A stretch of DNA of 64,000 bases. Source: Cololabis saira. Taxonomy: Eukaryota; Chordata; Actinopteri; Beloniformes; Belonidae. Within the stretch, counting starts at the first letter, position 1. Each line of letters begins with the position of its first letter. Positions 12,486 through 24,250 of this stretch are shown here, piece by piece. Below the pieces are notes generated by a model. It did no database searches and had not been told where the DNA came from. It worked only from the letters and a program-made list of their open reading frames with translations. The position numbers and the translations under genes are program-made. The stretch lies in contig NC_084606.1 of assembly GCF_033807715.1 (NCBI RefSeq), forward strand, positions 35,709,398-35,773,397, written 5' to 3'.

Positions 12486-12856
12486 AGGTTTTTATCAACA
12501 TGGTATTAACCATTAATATATATGCAGACAAGTTAGAAATTAAAAAAAAAAGTATTTCTGGCCCTGTGTACTACAACAGTATAATAAAATCCTGTAATGA
12601 TGGCTTTTAGCTTTGGTTCCACCCCAAGAATTTAAGTGGCCCCATCTGGGCCCCCCTATGAAACATTTTTGGAGGTGCCCCTGGTTGTGATTTTATGATA
12701 ATATCCTGAGTGTGAATAATAAATCAATAAAGATATTGTTAAAAAAAGTGAGTTTCTCTGACTGAAGACGTTAAATCAACTGCGTCTCTTTGAATGTATC
12801 ATCCAGGGTTATTACCGCGTTGCTTGGTCACATTTGGCAGCGGCGGTGATGTGAGT

Positions 12857-12866
12857 TCTCGCGAGA
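12857..12866. promoter_or_regulatory. TCTCGCGAGA element, copy 1
   Basis: A perfect 10-bp palindrome within a 33-bp tandem duplication that also includes 'gcggcggtgatgtgagt'. Binding by BANP and a role in CpG-island promoter activation are known for this motif. Activity here is inferred. Confidence 0.7.
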
Positions 12867-12889
12867 GCAGCAGCGGCGGTGATGTGAGT

Positions 12890-12899
12890 TCTCGCGAGA
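12890..12899. promoter_or_regulatory. TCTCGCGAGA element, copy 2
   Basis: The second perfect copy, exactly 33 bp after the first, in the second unit of the tandem duplication. Confidence 0.7.
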
Positions 12900-13339
12900 G
12901 CAGCAGCAGCCCAGCGGTATTTATCAGCAGCAGTCTCGCTCCGCCGCCAGTCCTCGCGTCTCCCCAGCGACTCCGCACCGCTGCCCGGACGAGGCTTAAT
13001 CGACGTTTTTTTTTTGCTCTGACAAGCCCCAACGAAAACCCATTTTTGATCGGGAAATCCCTGCCAGGGAGCCCGCGGGACAGAGTCCAGGAACGGAAGC
13101 AGAACCCGGGTTCGTCCCCCAGGAGACGCCGGGTAAGACATAAAACACCCACTTTCTGTATTTTATATAGCTTTTATTATTACATAACAGCGTTGACAGT
13201 TACTGTAAAATCACGTTATTATCAGAGAACCGCAGGGCGTGCGTGCTGTCATCATTAGAATAAATGTTGCGGCTCATGAGGGGAATAAACATCATCTATC
13301 TTTCTACATGACAGATCCAATCCCTTTAATCTATTTACA

Positions 13340-13510
13340 GTCCTGGTAGCCATGGTAACGAGCCGTTTTGTCCCCCTGCTCCGCCGAGCCGAAGCAGGTC
13401 GCTCTGCTGCAGGTGCGTGTTCTCCGTGATGGACCGAGCCGGGCAGAAGTCCATGTAAGAAACCGGGGATTGTGGCCGTGAGCGCGGCTGCAGAACTCAC
13501 GGATCCCGGC
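13340..13510 (+). other. GC-rich segment with a possible second first exon
   Basis: CpG-containing sequence in which a 9-codon frame (ATG at 13429) runs through 'gggcagaagtccat' into 'gtaagaaa', a good donor at about 13455. It may be an alternative exon or coincidence. Nothing downstream was found that joins it. Confidence 0.25.
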
Positions 13511-13734
13511 CGGTTCTGCTGTGGAACCGCGGAGCCCAGAGCCGCACTTCGGCTGGAAAACCCCGCCGAAGAGTTACTGATTCCCTGACATTAAAATGTC
13601 ACTTGTTTTATTGTTTTTTTATCACCTTTTTTTCCACAATGCGCCCACAACTTGAAAAACTGCAGGTGATGTTGCGCAGTTCCGTGCAGTGGAAGCCCAG
13701 GCGCACCGGCTGGACCGGACCGGCGTGGGTAGTG

Positions 13735-14350
13735 ATGGATGGATAGATGGGTGGATGGATGGATGGGTGGATGGATGGATGGATGGATGGATGGATGAGT
13801 GGATGGATGGATGCATGGATGGATGGATGGGTGGATGGATGGATGGGTGGATGGGTGGGTGGATGGATGGATGGATGGAGGAGTGGGTGGGTGGATGGGT
13901 GGATGAGTGGATGGATGGATGAGTGGATGGGTGGAGGAGTGGGTGGGTGGATGGATGGATGAGTGGATGGATGGATGGATTGATGGATGGATGGATGGAT
14001 GAGTGGATGGGTGGAGGGGTGGGTGGAGGAGTGGATGGATGGATGGATGGATGGATGAGTGGATGGATGGATGGGTGGATGAGTGGATGGATGGATGGAT
14101 GGATGGATGAGAAGATGGGTGGATGGATGGATGGATGGATGGATGGATGGAGGAGTGGATGGATGGATGGATGGATGGATGGATGGATGGAGGAGTGGAT
14201 GGATGGGTGGATGGATGGATGAGAAGATGGGTGGATGGATGGATGGATGAGTGGATGGATGGATGGATGGGTGGATGAGTGGATGGATGGATGAATGGAT
14301 GGATGGATGGGTGGGTGGGTGGGTGGATGGATGAGGGGATGGATAGATGG
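13735..14350. repeat. (TGGA)n minisatellite, about 610 bp
   Basis: A long array of tggatgga with interspersed gggt, gagt and ggag variants that form higher-order blocks such as 'gagtggatgg'. The long open frames on both strands (Ile-His-Pro-Ser or Gly-Trp-Met-Asp periodicity) are by-products of the tetranucleotide repeat, not genes. The motif equals the (GATG)n tail of Rex3-type LINEs. Confidence 0.95.
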
Positions 14351-14659
14351 TGGAGGTGCAGGGCTGCAGCTGCAGGAGACAGGCGGGGTAATCGATGCGT
14401 GTCGCGCCTCGCTGGCGAGACATGTGCTCACAGTGTGTTTTTCTGCGTGTGTCGCAAACACGCGCAGCTGCTGGAGTGGGCGCACATGCCCGCGCTGATC
14501 ACAGCTGGTGACATACTCGGCTGCTGGGCCCAGCCCACAAATCCTGGGCTTTATTACCGCTGCACCACTCTTCATGTTTTCATTTAAGATTCTTTTTTTT
14601 TTATTCTTTTTTTTTTTTTCATCCTGACTCCAGAAGGAATTGGTTGACTTATTATTATA

Positions 14660-14781
<122 letters not shown>

Positions 14782-14785
14782 TTAG

Positions 14786-15405
14786 GGGTTAAGGCACAGT
14801 AGAAAAGGAATCAATTACACATTTACATTGAGTATCATATTATTTCTTTATGGCAATCTCGAATATATAGGATATTTGACACCATAAACAATACTGTGCA
14901 TCTCGATGGAATGAGAAAAAGACATCCTAGGATGTTTTTCTTGATTTAAGGACAGCACATTACACAACGAATATTAAGAATGATAAATAAATAACTGAAA
15001 ATTATTTTAAGTTATAAGTAAGTATTAAAGCTACACAGTATAAATTAAAAAATAGATGAATAAAAAGGGACCAAAACAAAACAATCCCCCCCCCCCCAAA
15101 AAAAAAAAAACGTCATAAAGAATCGATGGCCATTTTCATTCGGAATTAGGTGTTTACATGAGTAATTTTTAGTGAGTAGTAGTCGTCCACTCATCTGGGC
15201 CTATGGGCCGGCGTGTTGGGTGGGAGCCGAGGAGGCGCAGTGGTGACATGTAACTGTAGCATGCACGCTGCTACAGTTACTTGACTCCTGTTTGTGGAGG
15301 ATTAAGCATCTTTTTTCATTGGCCGGGCCGGAGTTTGTCACATTTGATACCAGTGTTGTGGTCTTTATTCATCACGCCTGCGATGTTTGAAAGCACACAA
15401 GGACG
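14786..15405. other. Non-coding, with a short perfect hairpin
   Basis: No gene was recognised. It contains a poly-C/poly-A junction (15086-15110) and a perfect 12-bp inverted repeat, gtaactgtagca at 15250-15261 and tgctacagttac at 15269-15280, with a 7-base loop. Confidence 0.4.
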
Positions 15406-15498
15406 AATGTCACCTTCCCATCGTTACCTTCAATAAGTGGAGTGAAGTGAATTTCCCCATTGAGGGAGAAATAAAGGACAATCTTATCTTATCTTATA
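15406..15498 (+). mobile_element. LINE 3' tail with (ATCTT)n
   Basis: 'gaatttccccattgaggga' followed by 'ataaaggacaatcttatctt', the usual end of a fish CR1/Rex1-type non-LTR element. Only the tail remains. Confidence 0.55.
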
Positions 15499-15499
15499 A

Positions 15500-16428
15500 C
15501 CAGCGTCAGTGTTCTGCAGAAACGTCTGTGGAGATTACTTGCATTTATTATTTATGTGTGCACATGTGCTGCTTGGATCTAATGTAAAAAACAATGTTTT
15601 TCCACAAGCAAACATCTGAGGTGCTGCTGTGGTATCACTGAAAAAAAAAGGTCTAACAGAACTGGGCTAAATGTTTTTTAGTAGTCGGACATGGCTACCT
15701 CTACTTGAAAGCAGCATTTGTGCTGATATATTAATGATGTTTGCAGTAGTATCAATTACCCAAGTACTGAACTAAAAACAACAAGATGTAATAGCTAGAT
15801 GGCCGTGACACTGAGAGCGTGTTAAACCTCAGACATTTAGTAATGATGACGTAGTTGCACAGATTGGCCTAATTCGCTTGATTTGTTCTTCTGGGTAACT
15901 GCGTATCGTCACAGTTGACATGTGGATGTACCTTAATGACAACGGCAACGTGGAGACAAAGCAGCCCTGCTGCCTCGCTGGCCTTTGCTTCAGCTGAGGT
16001 GCCGCTGAGCATAAAACGGAGGCACGTTGTACGTGCATAGAGATCTCGTCCATCACAGAACTGAAGCACTTGCATGCAAACATCTTTGAGGAGTTAACAC
16101 TGACAGCTGTTGATGTTACCTCGGACTAGGTCGTCCCAAAACCTTTATTCTGTATTTTTACAGCCAGTCTGCAGTGTCTACGCCGTGTCGCATGACCCAG
16201 TAACTGAAAGACGGATAGTTAAACTTTCCTCGACTTTCAAAACAGATGCTGAATAGATGAATGAGGATGTTTGTTGGCGTGGCGTTGAAGGTCTGTTCAC
16301 TCTATTATTATTGGTTACTATTGGTTGATTCTTTAATTTAATCAGGAGGAAAGTACCAAGTTTTAAAGGTGGTCTTTTCAGAGCACATCTTCTATCTTTG
16401 CCCCCCCCCCCCCGTTTTTGCTATTTTG
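15500..16428. other. Non-coding, nothing recognised
   Basis: No exon, terminal repeat or tail was identified. It ends in a poly-C run at about 16401. Confidence 0.4.
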
Positions 16429-16436
16429 GATTAGCC

Positions 16437-16660
16437 CAGTGTTTCTCAACCCTGGTCCTCGTGGGCCCCTGTCCTGCATGTTTTAGATGTTTCCCTGCAC
16501 CAACACACCTGATTCTAATTAAAGGTCCTAATTAGCTTGTCACCACGGTCTGCACAACTCTGTTGATGACACAGGTACTTTTATCACGGTGTGCTGAAGC
16601 AGGGGAGCACCTAAAACATGCAGGACTGGGGCCCACGAGGAACAGGATTGAGAAACACTG
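16437..16660. mobile_element. hAT MITE, 224 bp, perfect TSD
   Basis: Termini 'cagtgtttctcaa' and 'ttgagaaacactg' form an exact inverted repeat. They are flanked by the perfect 8-bp duplication gattagcc at 16429-16436 and 16661-16668. The interior is largely palindromic ('gcatgttttagatg' against 'ctaaaacatgc') and has no transposase. Confidence 0.95.
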
Positions 16661-16668
16661 GATTAGCC

Positions 16669-17548
16669 CAACCCACTGATGAGAGACCGATAGATTGTAA
16701 AGTAGAAGGACAAGGTCCAGTGGTTTGTTGAGCTCTTATCATGTCAAAGACATCTGCAGTGCAACTTTTGTACTACAGTACAAATGCACAAGTGAGCTAT
16801 TATGGTGCTGCTAAGTTTACTTACTCAGTTCATTTCTATGTGAAGTAACATGCCACGTGTTATAGGCATGAGAATAAAAATAATGAAAAATTGCCAACAG
16901 GTATTTGTGTATTTCTACATGTTACTGAATCGATATCGAAGCATTTAAATCAATATCGAATTGAAACCTAAAGAATCGAATCGTGAGGTTCTTAACAATA
17001 CCCAGCCCTATTCAGGATCTAAACTATTCAACAGCTCCATCTTTTCCAGATAACGCTGTCATGCAGATAGACTATTTATAATTTGCTCATTTTCTTAACG
17101 TTTTTTTTTGCTTTTCGTGACACATCTTGTCTCCGCTTGTTATCATCTGCTTCTGTAGCTACCAACATGGCCACCACACCTCACAATCCCACCAGTGTTC
17201 CCAAGCTCCATAGAAGCAAATCACAGCTGATCAGGTCCAGCAGCTGCAGGCGTGTCCTGCAGCTCTCCGAGAGGGAACACACACCTGAAGGTCCTGAACT
17301 ATCATTTTTCTAGGGCAGATGATCCTGAATGGTGTCTCTGTCCAGCTGTGTTGCAGGCTGGTGAATAGACTGGATTTATGTTTGAATGCAGTAAAAGACG
17401 GGAGCTGTGCACTTGTAGCTCTTGTTGTAAAGACGGGAACGGGCAGATATGCCTCGGCTGGATTTCATGCTTAAGACAGTGAAGCTGCTGCAAAACCAGG
17501 GTCTCGACTGGGACGATGGAGCTGTGTGGGACTCTGAGCCAAAACTCC
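16669..17548 (+). other. Unassigned region with two short open segments
   Basis: The region holds the end of an old hAT-like element (about 16865-17010, ending 'caatacccagcccta'). Two open stretches follow. One starts at 17167 after a pyrimidine-rich run ending 'cttctgtag'. The other starts at 17451 and reads 'MPRLDFMLKTVKLLQNQG'. Neither has a clear pair of splice sites or a recognised domain. They could be exon remnants or fragments of an unrecognised repeat. Confidence 0.25.
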
Positions 17549-17610
17549 TGGGGCCTCATGTACGAAACAAAGAGAAAGGGGAACAGGCAGACACAAACAG
17601 CAACCATTCC

Positions 17611-19430
17611 AGGGGCCTTATGTACTAAGAGTGCGGCGCACAAAAAACGTGCGTACGCCACTTTCTACGCTCACGGTCGGATGTTCGAAAAGTGATTTGA
17701 ATGTAGAAAGTTGCGGTCCTTCACACACACACACCATGGCTGGCGTACGCACTTTTCTGAGGTTTTGTCCGTTGACACTCACTGGTGATGCAGTGAAGTG
17801 CAGAATATGAGGAAACGTAACGTCAGCAATAAGTTCACGACCACACGTGAACATGACAGTCCCCACATCACCAGATAAATTACACAAGAGTGGAACTGCA
17901 ACAATCTCACAATCAACCACATGATCTGAACAAACAACTAAAGGAGCTCAACGATGGAACCTGCAAATCCTGATGGAGCTTTGGCTCCGTTAGAGGAACC
18001 TGCTGATGATCAGATCACACCGACCTGCTGGTCCAGGACTAAGACTGGACCATCAGCTGGTTTAGTCTGGACCTGCTGGTCCAGGACTAAGACTGGACCA
18101 TCAGCTGGTTTAGTCTGGACCTGCTGGTCCAGGACTAAGACTGGACCATCAGCTGGTTTAGTCTGGATCTGCTGGTCCAGGACTAAGACTGAAGCATCAG
18201 CTGGTTTAGTCTGGACCTGCTGGTCCAGGACTAAGACTGGACCATCAGCTGGTTTAGGTACCAAGAGGATCTTCTGGATCTCTGTCCTGAACTGGACCAG
18301 CTGCTCCGGTTCAGACCAACATGATCTTTCAGGTTGGACATCTCTGTCACCATGACGACCATATGGGACAACTACTGGAGATTAAAGCCAGATCCTAAAC
18401 ATCCCATAACTGTGTCTGGACAGAAAAACATTAAAATACATTTTGCAGCGAAAAACTGGTTCTGTAAAGGTGTCTTTCTTAAATAAAACTAAGATGTCAC
18501 GGAAAGGTTGGTTGGTACGAACTGATGTGACTCAGAAATGAATGAATGAAGTTGAATGAATGTTTATGCAACTTTCAGTGTCTGATATGGAGTCAGCTGC
18601 AGGTGCTGCAGGATCCAGAAAGTGTTTCTCCGGTGATGGACCGAACACTCCGAGTTACAGCAACTTTGCTCTTTATTTCTCACGTGACAATGGGATTATC
18701 GAGGTGCAAACAAGTTGTCTTTCTGCTGCAGAGGAATCAGATCGTGATGCTTCATGTTTTAAATTATTAAGTTTATATTGTTCATATTGTTATACTTATG
18801 AGAGGTGATCGCGGACATCGCGCGCAAGACTCAATAAACGTGTACATTGAGCTTAATCCGGTATAATACGCGTGACAATGAGGGGCCGTTTTTCAGTTCT
18901 GGTGTTGGTTCTTAAAGTACAAACAAGAAAAGCAGAGTGTAATGATGCACTAACGCTGCCCATAAACATTCACAAATCCTTACGATCATAATAAAACCAC
19001 AACTCTTCACGGAACGCAACACAAAGCAAAGAACAACAATACCCATCATGCAATGCAGCTTAAATCGGGAGAAATGCCTCCTAAATAAATTTTTTTTTCC
19101 AGGCCTCTACTTTTGACAGGACTGTCTCCAGCTCATAGCCGATGTTTTTTTAATTTGTTTTACTTGTTTTTGCAATTTCCTTATTAGGATGAGCGGTTTT
19201 TAATGGATAATTATCTTCATTATTATATTCAAACATATGTATTTGAGGGAGGAGACAGGGTGGAGTGTTGTGCTCCCGCATGTGCACTCAAATCCACTGA
19301 TTGTGATGTTTAAAGGAACCTGTGTGGATTTGGGCGTACGCACAGTTTTGAACATCTGAATTTTTTTTTTTGCGTACGCAAAAATTCCACGCACGGATTC
19401 ACGTTGAAATCCACGCAACATGAGGCCCCT
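17611..19430. mobile_element. Terminal-inverted-repeat DNA element with subterminal GCGTACGC
   Basis: The left end 'aggggccttatgtac' and the right end 'acatgaggcccct' are inverted, and both ends carry 'gcgtacgc' motifs just inside. A second partial left end lies at 17549. The interior holds a 48-bp tandem repeat (18022-18261). The superfamily is unclear; a Harbinger/ISL2EU-like affiliation is possible. Confidence 0.55.
18022..18261 (+). repeat. 48-bp tandem repeat, five copies, coding-compatible
   Basis: Units beginning 'gacctgctggtccagg' start at 18022, 18070, 18118, 18166 and 18214. The period is a multiple of three, so a frame from 17954 to 18355 stays open, with a 16-residue repeat around 'CWSRTKTGPSAGLVW'. 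The antisense frame is also open. No function can be assigned, and openness on both strands argues that it is a by-product of the repeat. Confidence 0.8.
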
Positions 19431-19453
19431 GGTCTGGCGTACGTACAAATCCT

Positions 19454-19872
19454 GCTTCGCGCAACTTTTCGCTCACCTTCTTTTAAATCTGGCTATCCCG
19501 GTACTTTCTACCGTCTATAAATGCAGAAATGTTCATATCTTTCATTGCATTTATGAAGTGATTAGTCTCCTCCTGATCTTGCGTTTCACCGTGTTTATAA
19601 GAACTTCCTCAAAAAACCAAGATTCCTTGCAAAAAGAACATGCGCAGAAAACAAATTCATGTTCCTTTTGATGGGGAAATCCCGTTAGGCGTTTACATGA
19701 CCCAATATTCAGGTTTTAAAAGGAGTATCCCAGGGGTCATATTCGGGTTTTTAACAAACGGAATATGAGCAAATTCCGGTTATTCAAAGGGGTTATTGGT
19801 GTTTACATGGCGCAACTGGGTTATTGCTAATATTCCGGTTAGAAAAGGGTTATTGACTGCACGTAAACGTAG
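19454..19872 (+). mobile_element. MITE of the TTTACATG family, 5'-truncated copy
   Basis: Shares 'tgcttcgcgcaacttttc', 'ggcgtttacatgaccc' and 'attcaaaggggttattgg' with copies at 34209-34812 and 42904-43556. The right end is 'gcacgtaaacgtagtc'. Confidence 0.7.
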
Positions 19873-20257
19873 TCTATGTTTATTTCCCAGTCTTTTCAAG
19901 ATACAAACAGAAAATCTAGGAAGCCGGGTTTCCAAATAGAACCTGAATTGTCCGTATGGGACGGTCTCCTTAAAGCCGCTCCATGTAACACCACCACTGG
20001 CCCATGGGGGCGTGTAGATCTGCCGCCTTGACAACACTGCTAATGAGTGGGGAACGGCACATCTTGTTGTGTGTTTGTTGTTTCTCACACCCAGGTCCTT
20101 TTGTTTGGATATGTGAAATTAGCTCAGAAGTGGTATTGTTACAGAGACAGGCTTTAAAGCGTTGAATCTGTGCTCGGTGTTGAGTGAGGTCAATGTATAT
20201 GCTCTTTTTTTTTTTTAGAGAGAAATGTTGTTTTGAACATTAAGTGGTTGTGTTGTG

Positions 20258-20264
20258 TATATAT

Positions 20265-20318
<54 letters not shown>
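20258..20318. repeat. (TA)n microsatellite
   Basis: About 60 bp of TA alternation with one slip. Confidence 0.95.
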
Positions 20319-20321
<3 letters not shown>

Positions 20322-20832
20322 TTAAACTTTATTTAAACTATTTATTTAAATACAAAAGTAAAAACAAATAAAACAAAGACAAAAACAGCAACAACAAAAG
20401 AGCAGTCAATTAAACAAATATAAAGTTACAATTAATACATATATTAAGTATGAATGTACTATTTTGGAGTCAACTGTTTGGGGTTTTCGATGGCCAGTGC
20501 AGATTTAGTAGCAAGTACTCAGGTAATTGGCCAACCAATTAATTGAACTAGCAGTAAACTGATCTACTGCTGGTGTCATCATCGTATACATTGACCTCGC
20601 CCTGAGAACCTGTTAATAGAGGTTGGCAGACATGGAGACACTGCAACCCATTTGTAATCGCTAGTAGATATACAGTATACATAGATATAGAGCAGGTGCA
20701 GTTAAATAGAGACAGTATAGTGTAAATAAGTATATTTATATAAATATTTATATGGGCATGTGTGTACAAATATATAGAAATATTCAACTATGTGTATGTG
20801 TGTGAGTATAATTACAGTATATAATAATAATA

Positions 20833-21581
20833 ATTAAAGCTGCAAGCAGCGATGAACGGGCCCTCGCACCCTTGTGCACGTTCAGGCTGCAGGGGAAGCT
20901 TGTTTGACTTGATGTAGATTCTTCAGGCCTGGACATTTAGTGGATGACACCATCCACGACTCTCTATATCAAACCGTCTAAAAGTTATGGCAGAAAGTAG
21001 GAACTATCAGATATCGACCAATCAGATGAAGGGGGGGCGAGCTTTTTGGCGTCTAGTGTTGCCACGGTAACGCTTTTGACTGAGAAAAGTAATGTGCGTT
21101 ATCGCAGGATGGAGACGCACATTTTGATGTATAACACACCTGGGTGCACGTTATGGTTTGGGCCGCATTAACTTCCGAAGGAATGGCATAAATTGCACCA
21201 AAATTACACGGTTAATTCAAAATGTCCGACTTCCTGTTGGGTTTCGGCCATGGCGCCAAGAGACTTTTATTTAAGTTGCGCCATGATACAGGTGTGTACC
21301 GATTTCCGTGCATGTACGTCAAACCGTATTGTGGGGCTTGAGGCATAAAGTTTTCTAGGGGGCGCTGTTGAGCCATTTTGCCACGCTCATTAATACAAAC
21401 CATGAAATATCACATTTTTCACCAGACCTGGCTTGCATGCAAAATTTGGTGACTTTTGGAGCACGTTTAGGGGGAAAAAAGGCCCTCCTCGTTGTAAAAA
21501 AAATGAGGATAAAAACAAAAACGAGAAAAATTCCTATAGATACAATAGGGCCTTCGCACTGTCAGTTTTCGGGACCTAATA
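20833..21581. mobile_element. Unclassified fish interspersed repeat
   Basis: It begins 'taaagctgcaagcagcgatg' and 'aacgggccctcgc' and ends 'gggccttcgcactgtcag'. It lies in a run of taa repeats. I recognise the start and end as a frequently seen fish repeat but cannot assign the superfamily. Confidence 0.55.
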
Positions 21582-21639
21582 ATAATACTGTTATTTAGCA
21601 GTGTGAGTACAGTGTGTGAGTATTTATAATTACGGGTTA

Positions 21640-21812
21640 AATGATTAGTGAATGGGGGTAGGATTAAATAAATTTACACTTCTTCCTACTCCTTTAAATT
21701 AAGTTATCAAGTGCTAAAGGATGAAATTCTCTTTTTTATTGTTTTGTTTTTTTAAACTTGTCTTGAAGTGTTGTTTTTTACATGTACAAAAATAAAATAA
21801 ATCAAATCAAAT
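21640..21812 (+). mobile_element. LINE 3' tail with (AATCA)n
   Basis: A T-rich 3'UTR-like sequence ending 'aaaataaataaatcaaatc'-like bases. Coding sequence is absent. Confidence 0.4.
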
Positions 21813-22097
21813 GAGACATTTCCCGCAAAAGGAAAATACTTTTACAGACGGTTAACTTGTTCTAATATCACATGCATTACCTTTATTTTGGTACCAAAAT
21901 TAATCAAAAAGCAGTTAACCTTGTAGGAAGGAGGTCAAATAATTTAGTATGGTTATTAGCGCTAAGACAGAGAACAGAAATGTGTTTTAGTAAAAGGCGG
22001 ATGATGGAGCATCACAGTGACGAGGCAGGAGCTAACCGATGAAGGAACTGCTGCTGGTAGTATGTATTTACCACATCTGATAACCGGTTGACTACAG

Positions 22098-22835
22098 TAG
22101 AGCCCTGCGCGGGACTGTTTTCTTCATCCCGCTCCCGCCCACTCCCGCTAAATTTCTGACCAGTACCGCCCGCACCCGCAACCTGTGTGTTACACTCCCG
22201 CCCGCATCCGCAAAACTCTGAGAATTCATGCCCGCACGATAATAGAGATGCATTGATTTAGTGTGTTCTCCCGTCCCGCAAGAGAAATGTCCAGACAAAT
22301 CTATCAGATTTAATGTTAACATGATAATTGTAGAGCTTGATAGATAATTGACAGTTCATAGGCACCTGACCGAAAGTTAGATGTAACTCCATCATTGTCA
22401 TCATCGCACACAATTATGTGATTGAGGTTATAGCAACAAGAGTAGCTGGGAGTGGCTCAAATAACACTAATAAATAACATAAAATAAACAAAGTTAACGA
22501 ATGAAACAAATTAGTTTAACAAAAGAATCTCTTGGCCATTACATTGCTGTGGAGGAAGAGAATGTTGCTGACCGACTGAGGTTCCAATCCCTCGTCTCTC
22601 TTCCAAGATGCTCCACAGACACTAAACACAGTTTCTCCAAATATCTGACTTGCTTTGACTTTGTTTTGTAAAGACCTTGTTTGAGGTTCTTTTCCACGTC
22701 ATTGTTCCCATCTTGTCGCTAGGCTAGATTCCGATCCTGCAGTGTTTTTTTTAGCCGCCCGCAGCAAAGTTCAAACCACCCGCTCCCGCCAGATTTGCGT
22801 TGGGTCGGCGAGATCCTACCGTCAGAGGTCGCTTT
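22098..22835. mobile_element. hAT-like element, degenerate
   Basis: It starts 'tagagccctgcgcggg', a start used by ZBED-type hAT elements. The interior has repeated 'cccgctcccgcc' motifs near both ends and 'agatgctccacagacac', as in hAT interiors. The right end is degraded and no TSD was found. Confidence 0.5.
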
Positions 22836-23104
22836 GGTTTGGATCTTAACGTCCCTGAGGATCCTGGATGTGCTGGAGAAGACCTGACTCTCCATCGTCA
22901 ATGCAGGACGTTGGAGGAAAAACAACACAAGTCCAGTGGGAAGTGAACATGTAGGTAATAGAAATGATGCTGCAGTCACAGCTGGAGGCCGTCCAAGTCA
23001 GTATCAAAATGTTCAATTTCTGAGCAAGGCCTTAACCCTAATTGCTCCATGGTGTGTGTGTCTCGGTCGCTTTGGATAAAAGTGTTTGCTAAATGGTAGT
23101 ACAT

Positions 23105-23722
23105 TAATCCCTCGCTATAACGTGGTTCACCTTTTCACGTCTCGCTGCTTCACGGATTTTCATTGTGCATCGTGTTCTGCATTCTGATTGGCTAAACAGT
23201 CTCCCCGCTTCTTCACTTCCTGTTTCAATAACGATGGTCGCTTAGCAACAATGCTGAGAACGGCCAATGAGCTTCAGCAGCAGCAGCTCAAGAGCGGGAC
23301 CCTTTTATGAATCGTTCATTACAGTTCTCAGATATAATCCATGGTGGCATGACGGTTTATAAGAAGAAAAAAGAGCGACAACAACGACCCATAACTATGT
23401 TCTTCTCTGGAAAAAACACACCTGCACCGCGGGCTTTAGAAGAAAAAGACGCGAGTCAGGATGCAGCGGCATCAGAAGAGCAGTGAAATACGCACCAGTC
23501 ACAATCTGTCCTACTGTACTTATTTCATTTTTTTTTCATAATCATTTTTCATTTTCTCCCATTCAGATCCAATTAATCGGGTTGCAGTGGGGCGGGGCTG
23601 ATCTTCGCAATTTGAAGCCTTGTATAATAATTGTAAAAAAAAAAAAAAAGGTTGCTACTTTGCGGATTTCACTTGTCACAGGTTCTTTTTGGAACGTAGC
23701 CCGGGGAAAACCAGGGGCTCCA
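23105..23722 (+). mobile_element. Pogo/Tigger-like DNA element, non-autonomous
   Basis: The left end 'taatccctcgctataacg' and the right part 'ggttctttttggaacgta' match this element class. A truncated second copy lies in the ache intron at 42448-42893. The interior keeps the start of a transposase-like frame ('MFFSGKNTPAPR'). Confidence 0.6.
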
Positions 23723-24250
23723 TCCGAAATTCCATACTTCCACCGTAATGAGTAGCAAAAACAGTATGTGAGATTTTTTAGTGCGTCCGAAACATTAGTA
23801 CGTACTCAATAGTATGCACTATCCATACTCATTCTGGAGAAATGTATTAGTATGGATTGATGGACACGAGCCGAGCAGAAACTTCCCACAATGCAATGCA
23901 GCGGTGTTTGGTTGCTATGTGATACGTATATGTCATAAGTATAATATTAAGTACAATAATATTGTTATATAATTATAATATTCATATATAATAATATTAT
24001 ATTATGTCATCTTGTTTGGGCCAGGATAAACAGGAAAAAGCGGAGCGGTGCTGCTACTGTTGCTGTTACCATGGTAACAGCTGCTACTGCTGCTGTGACA
24101 CGTCACTTCCTCCCAACGGCAGGAAGTGACGTGTGGCTCTGAGTAGTACGTCCAAATTAATGCACACTACTGATATTTACTCAAATGTGTGCCGAACTTA
24201 AGTATACTTTTTAGTATATACTGTTTAGTATGGCATTTCGGACGCACCAA
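23723..24250. mobile_element. MITE with TTTCGGACGCAC termini
   Basis: The left part 'tccgaaattccatact' is mirrored by 'agtatggcatttcgga' near 24230. An internal hairpin, 'cacgtcacttcct' and 'aggaagtgacgtg' (about 24098-24133), lies in the middle. No transposase. Confidence 0.6.

Larger units (their letters stand above)
12830..13132 (+). promoter_or_regulatory. CpG-rich promoter-like segment with candidate untranslated exon
   Basis: GC- and CpG-rich sequence in otherwise AT-rich surroundings. It contains two TCTCGCGAGA palindromes 33 bp apart (12857-12866 and 12890-12899), a motif known from CpG-island promoters and bound by BANP. Downstream, 'gagacgccgg' is followed at 13133 by 'gtaagaca', a strong splice donor. 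I see no coding potential, so it would be a 5' untranslated exon. Ache is the only convincing + strand gene downstream, and its coding exon 1 has an acceptor at 41625 with 87 bases of 5'UTR. This segment is therefore a candidate ache first exon. A second, unseen transcript is equally possible. Confidence 0.5.

Noticed and set aside
13608..14575. Long open frames with Ile-His-Pro-Ser periodicity (up to 317 codons)
   Set aside because: They lie over the (TGGA)n minisatellite; a tetranucleotide repeat without stops stays open in several frames. No domain or splice context.
22719..22979. 86-codon antisense frame
   Set aside because: It lies partly in a degenerate hAT element and has no domain.
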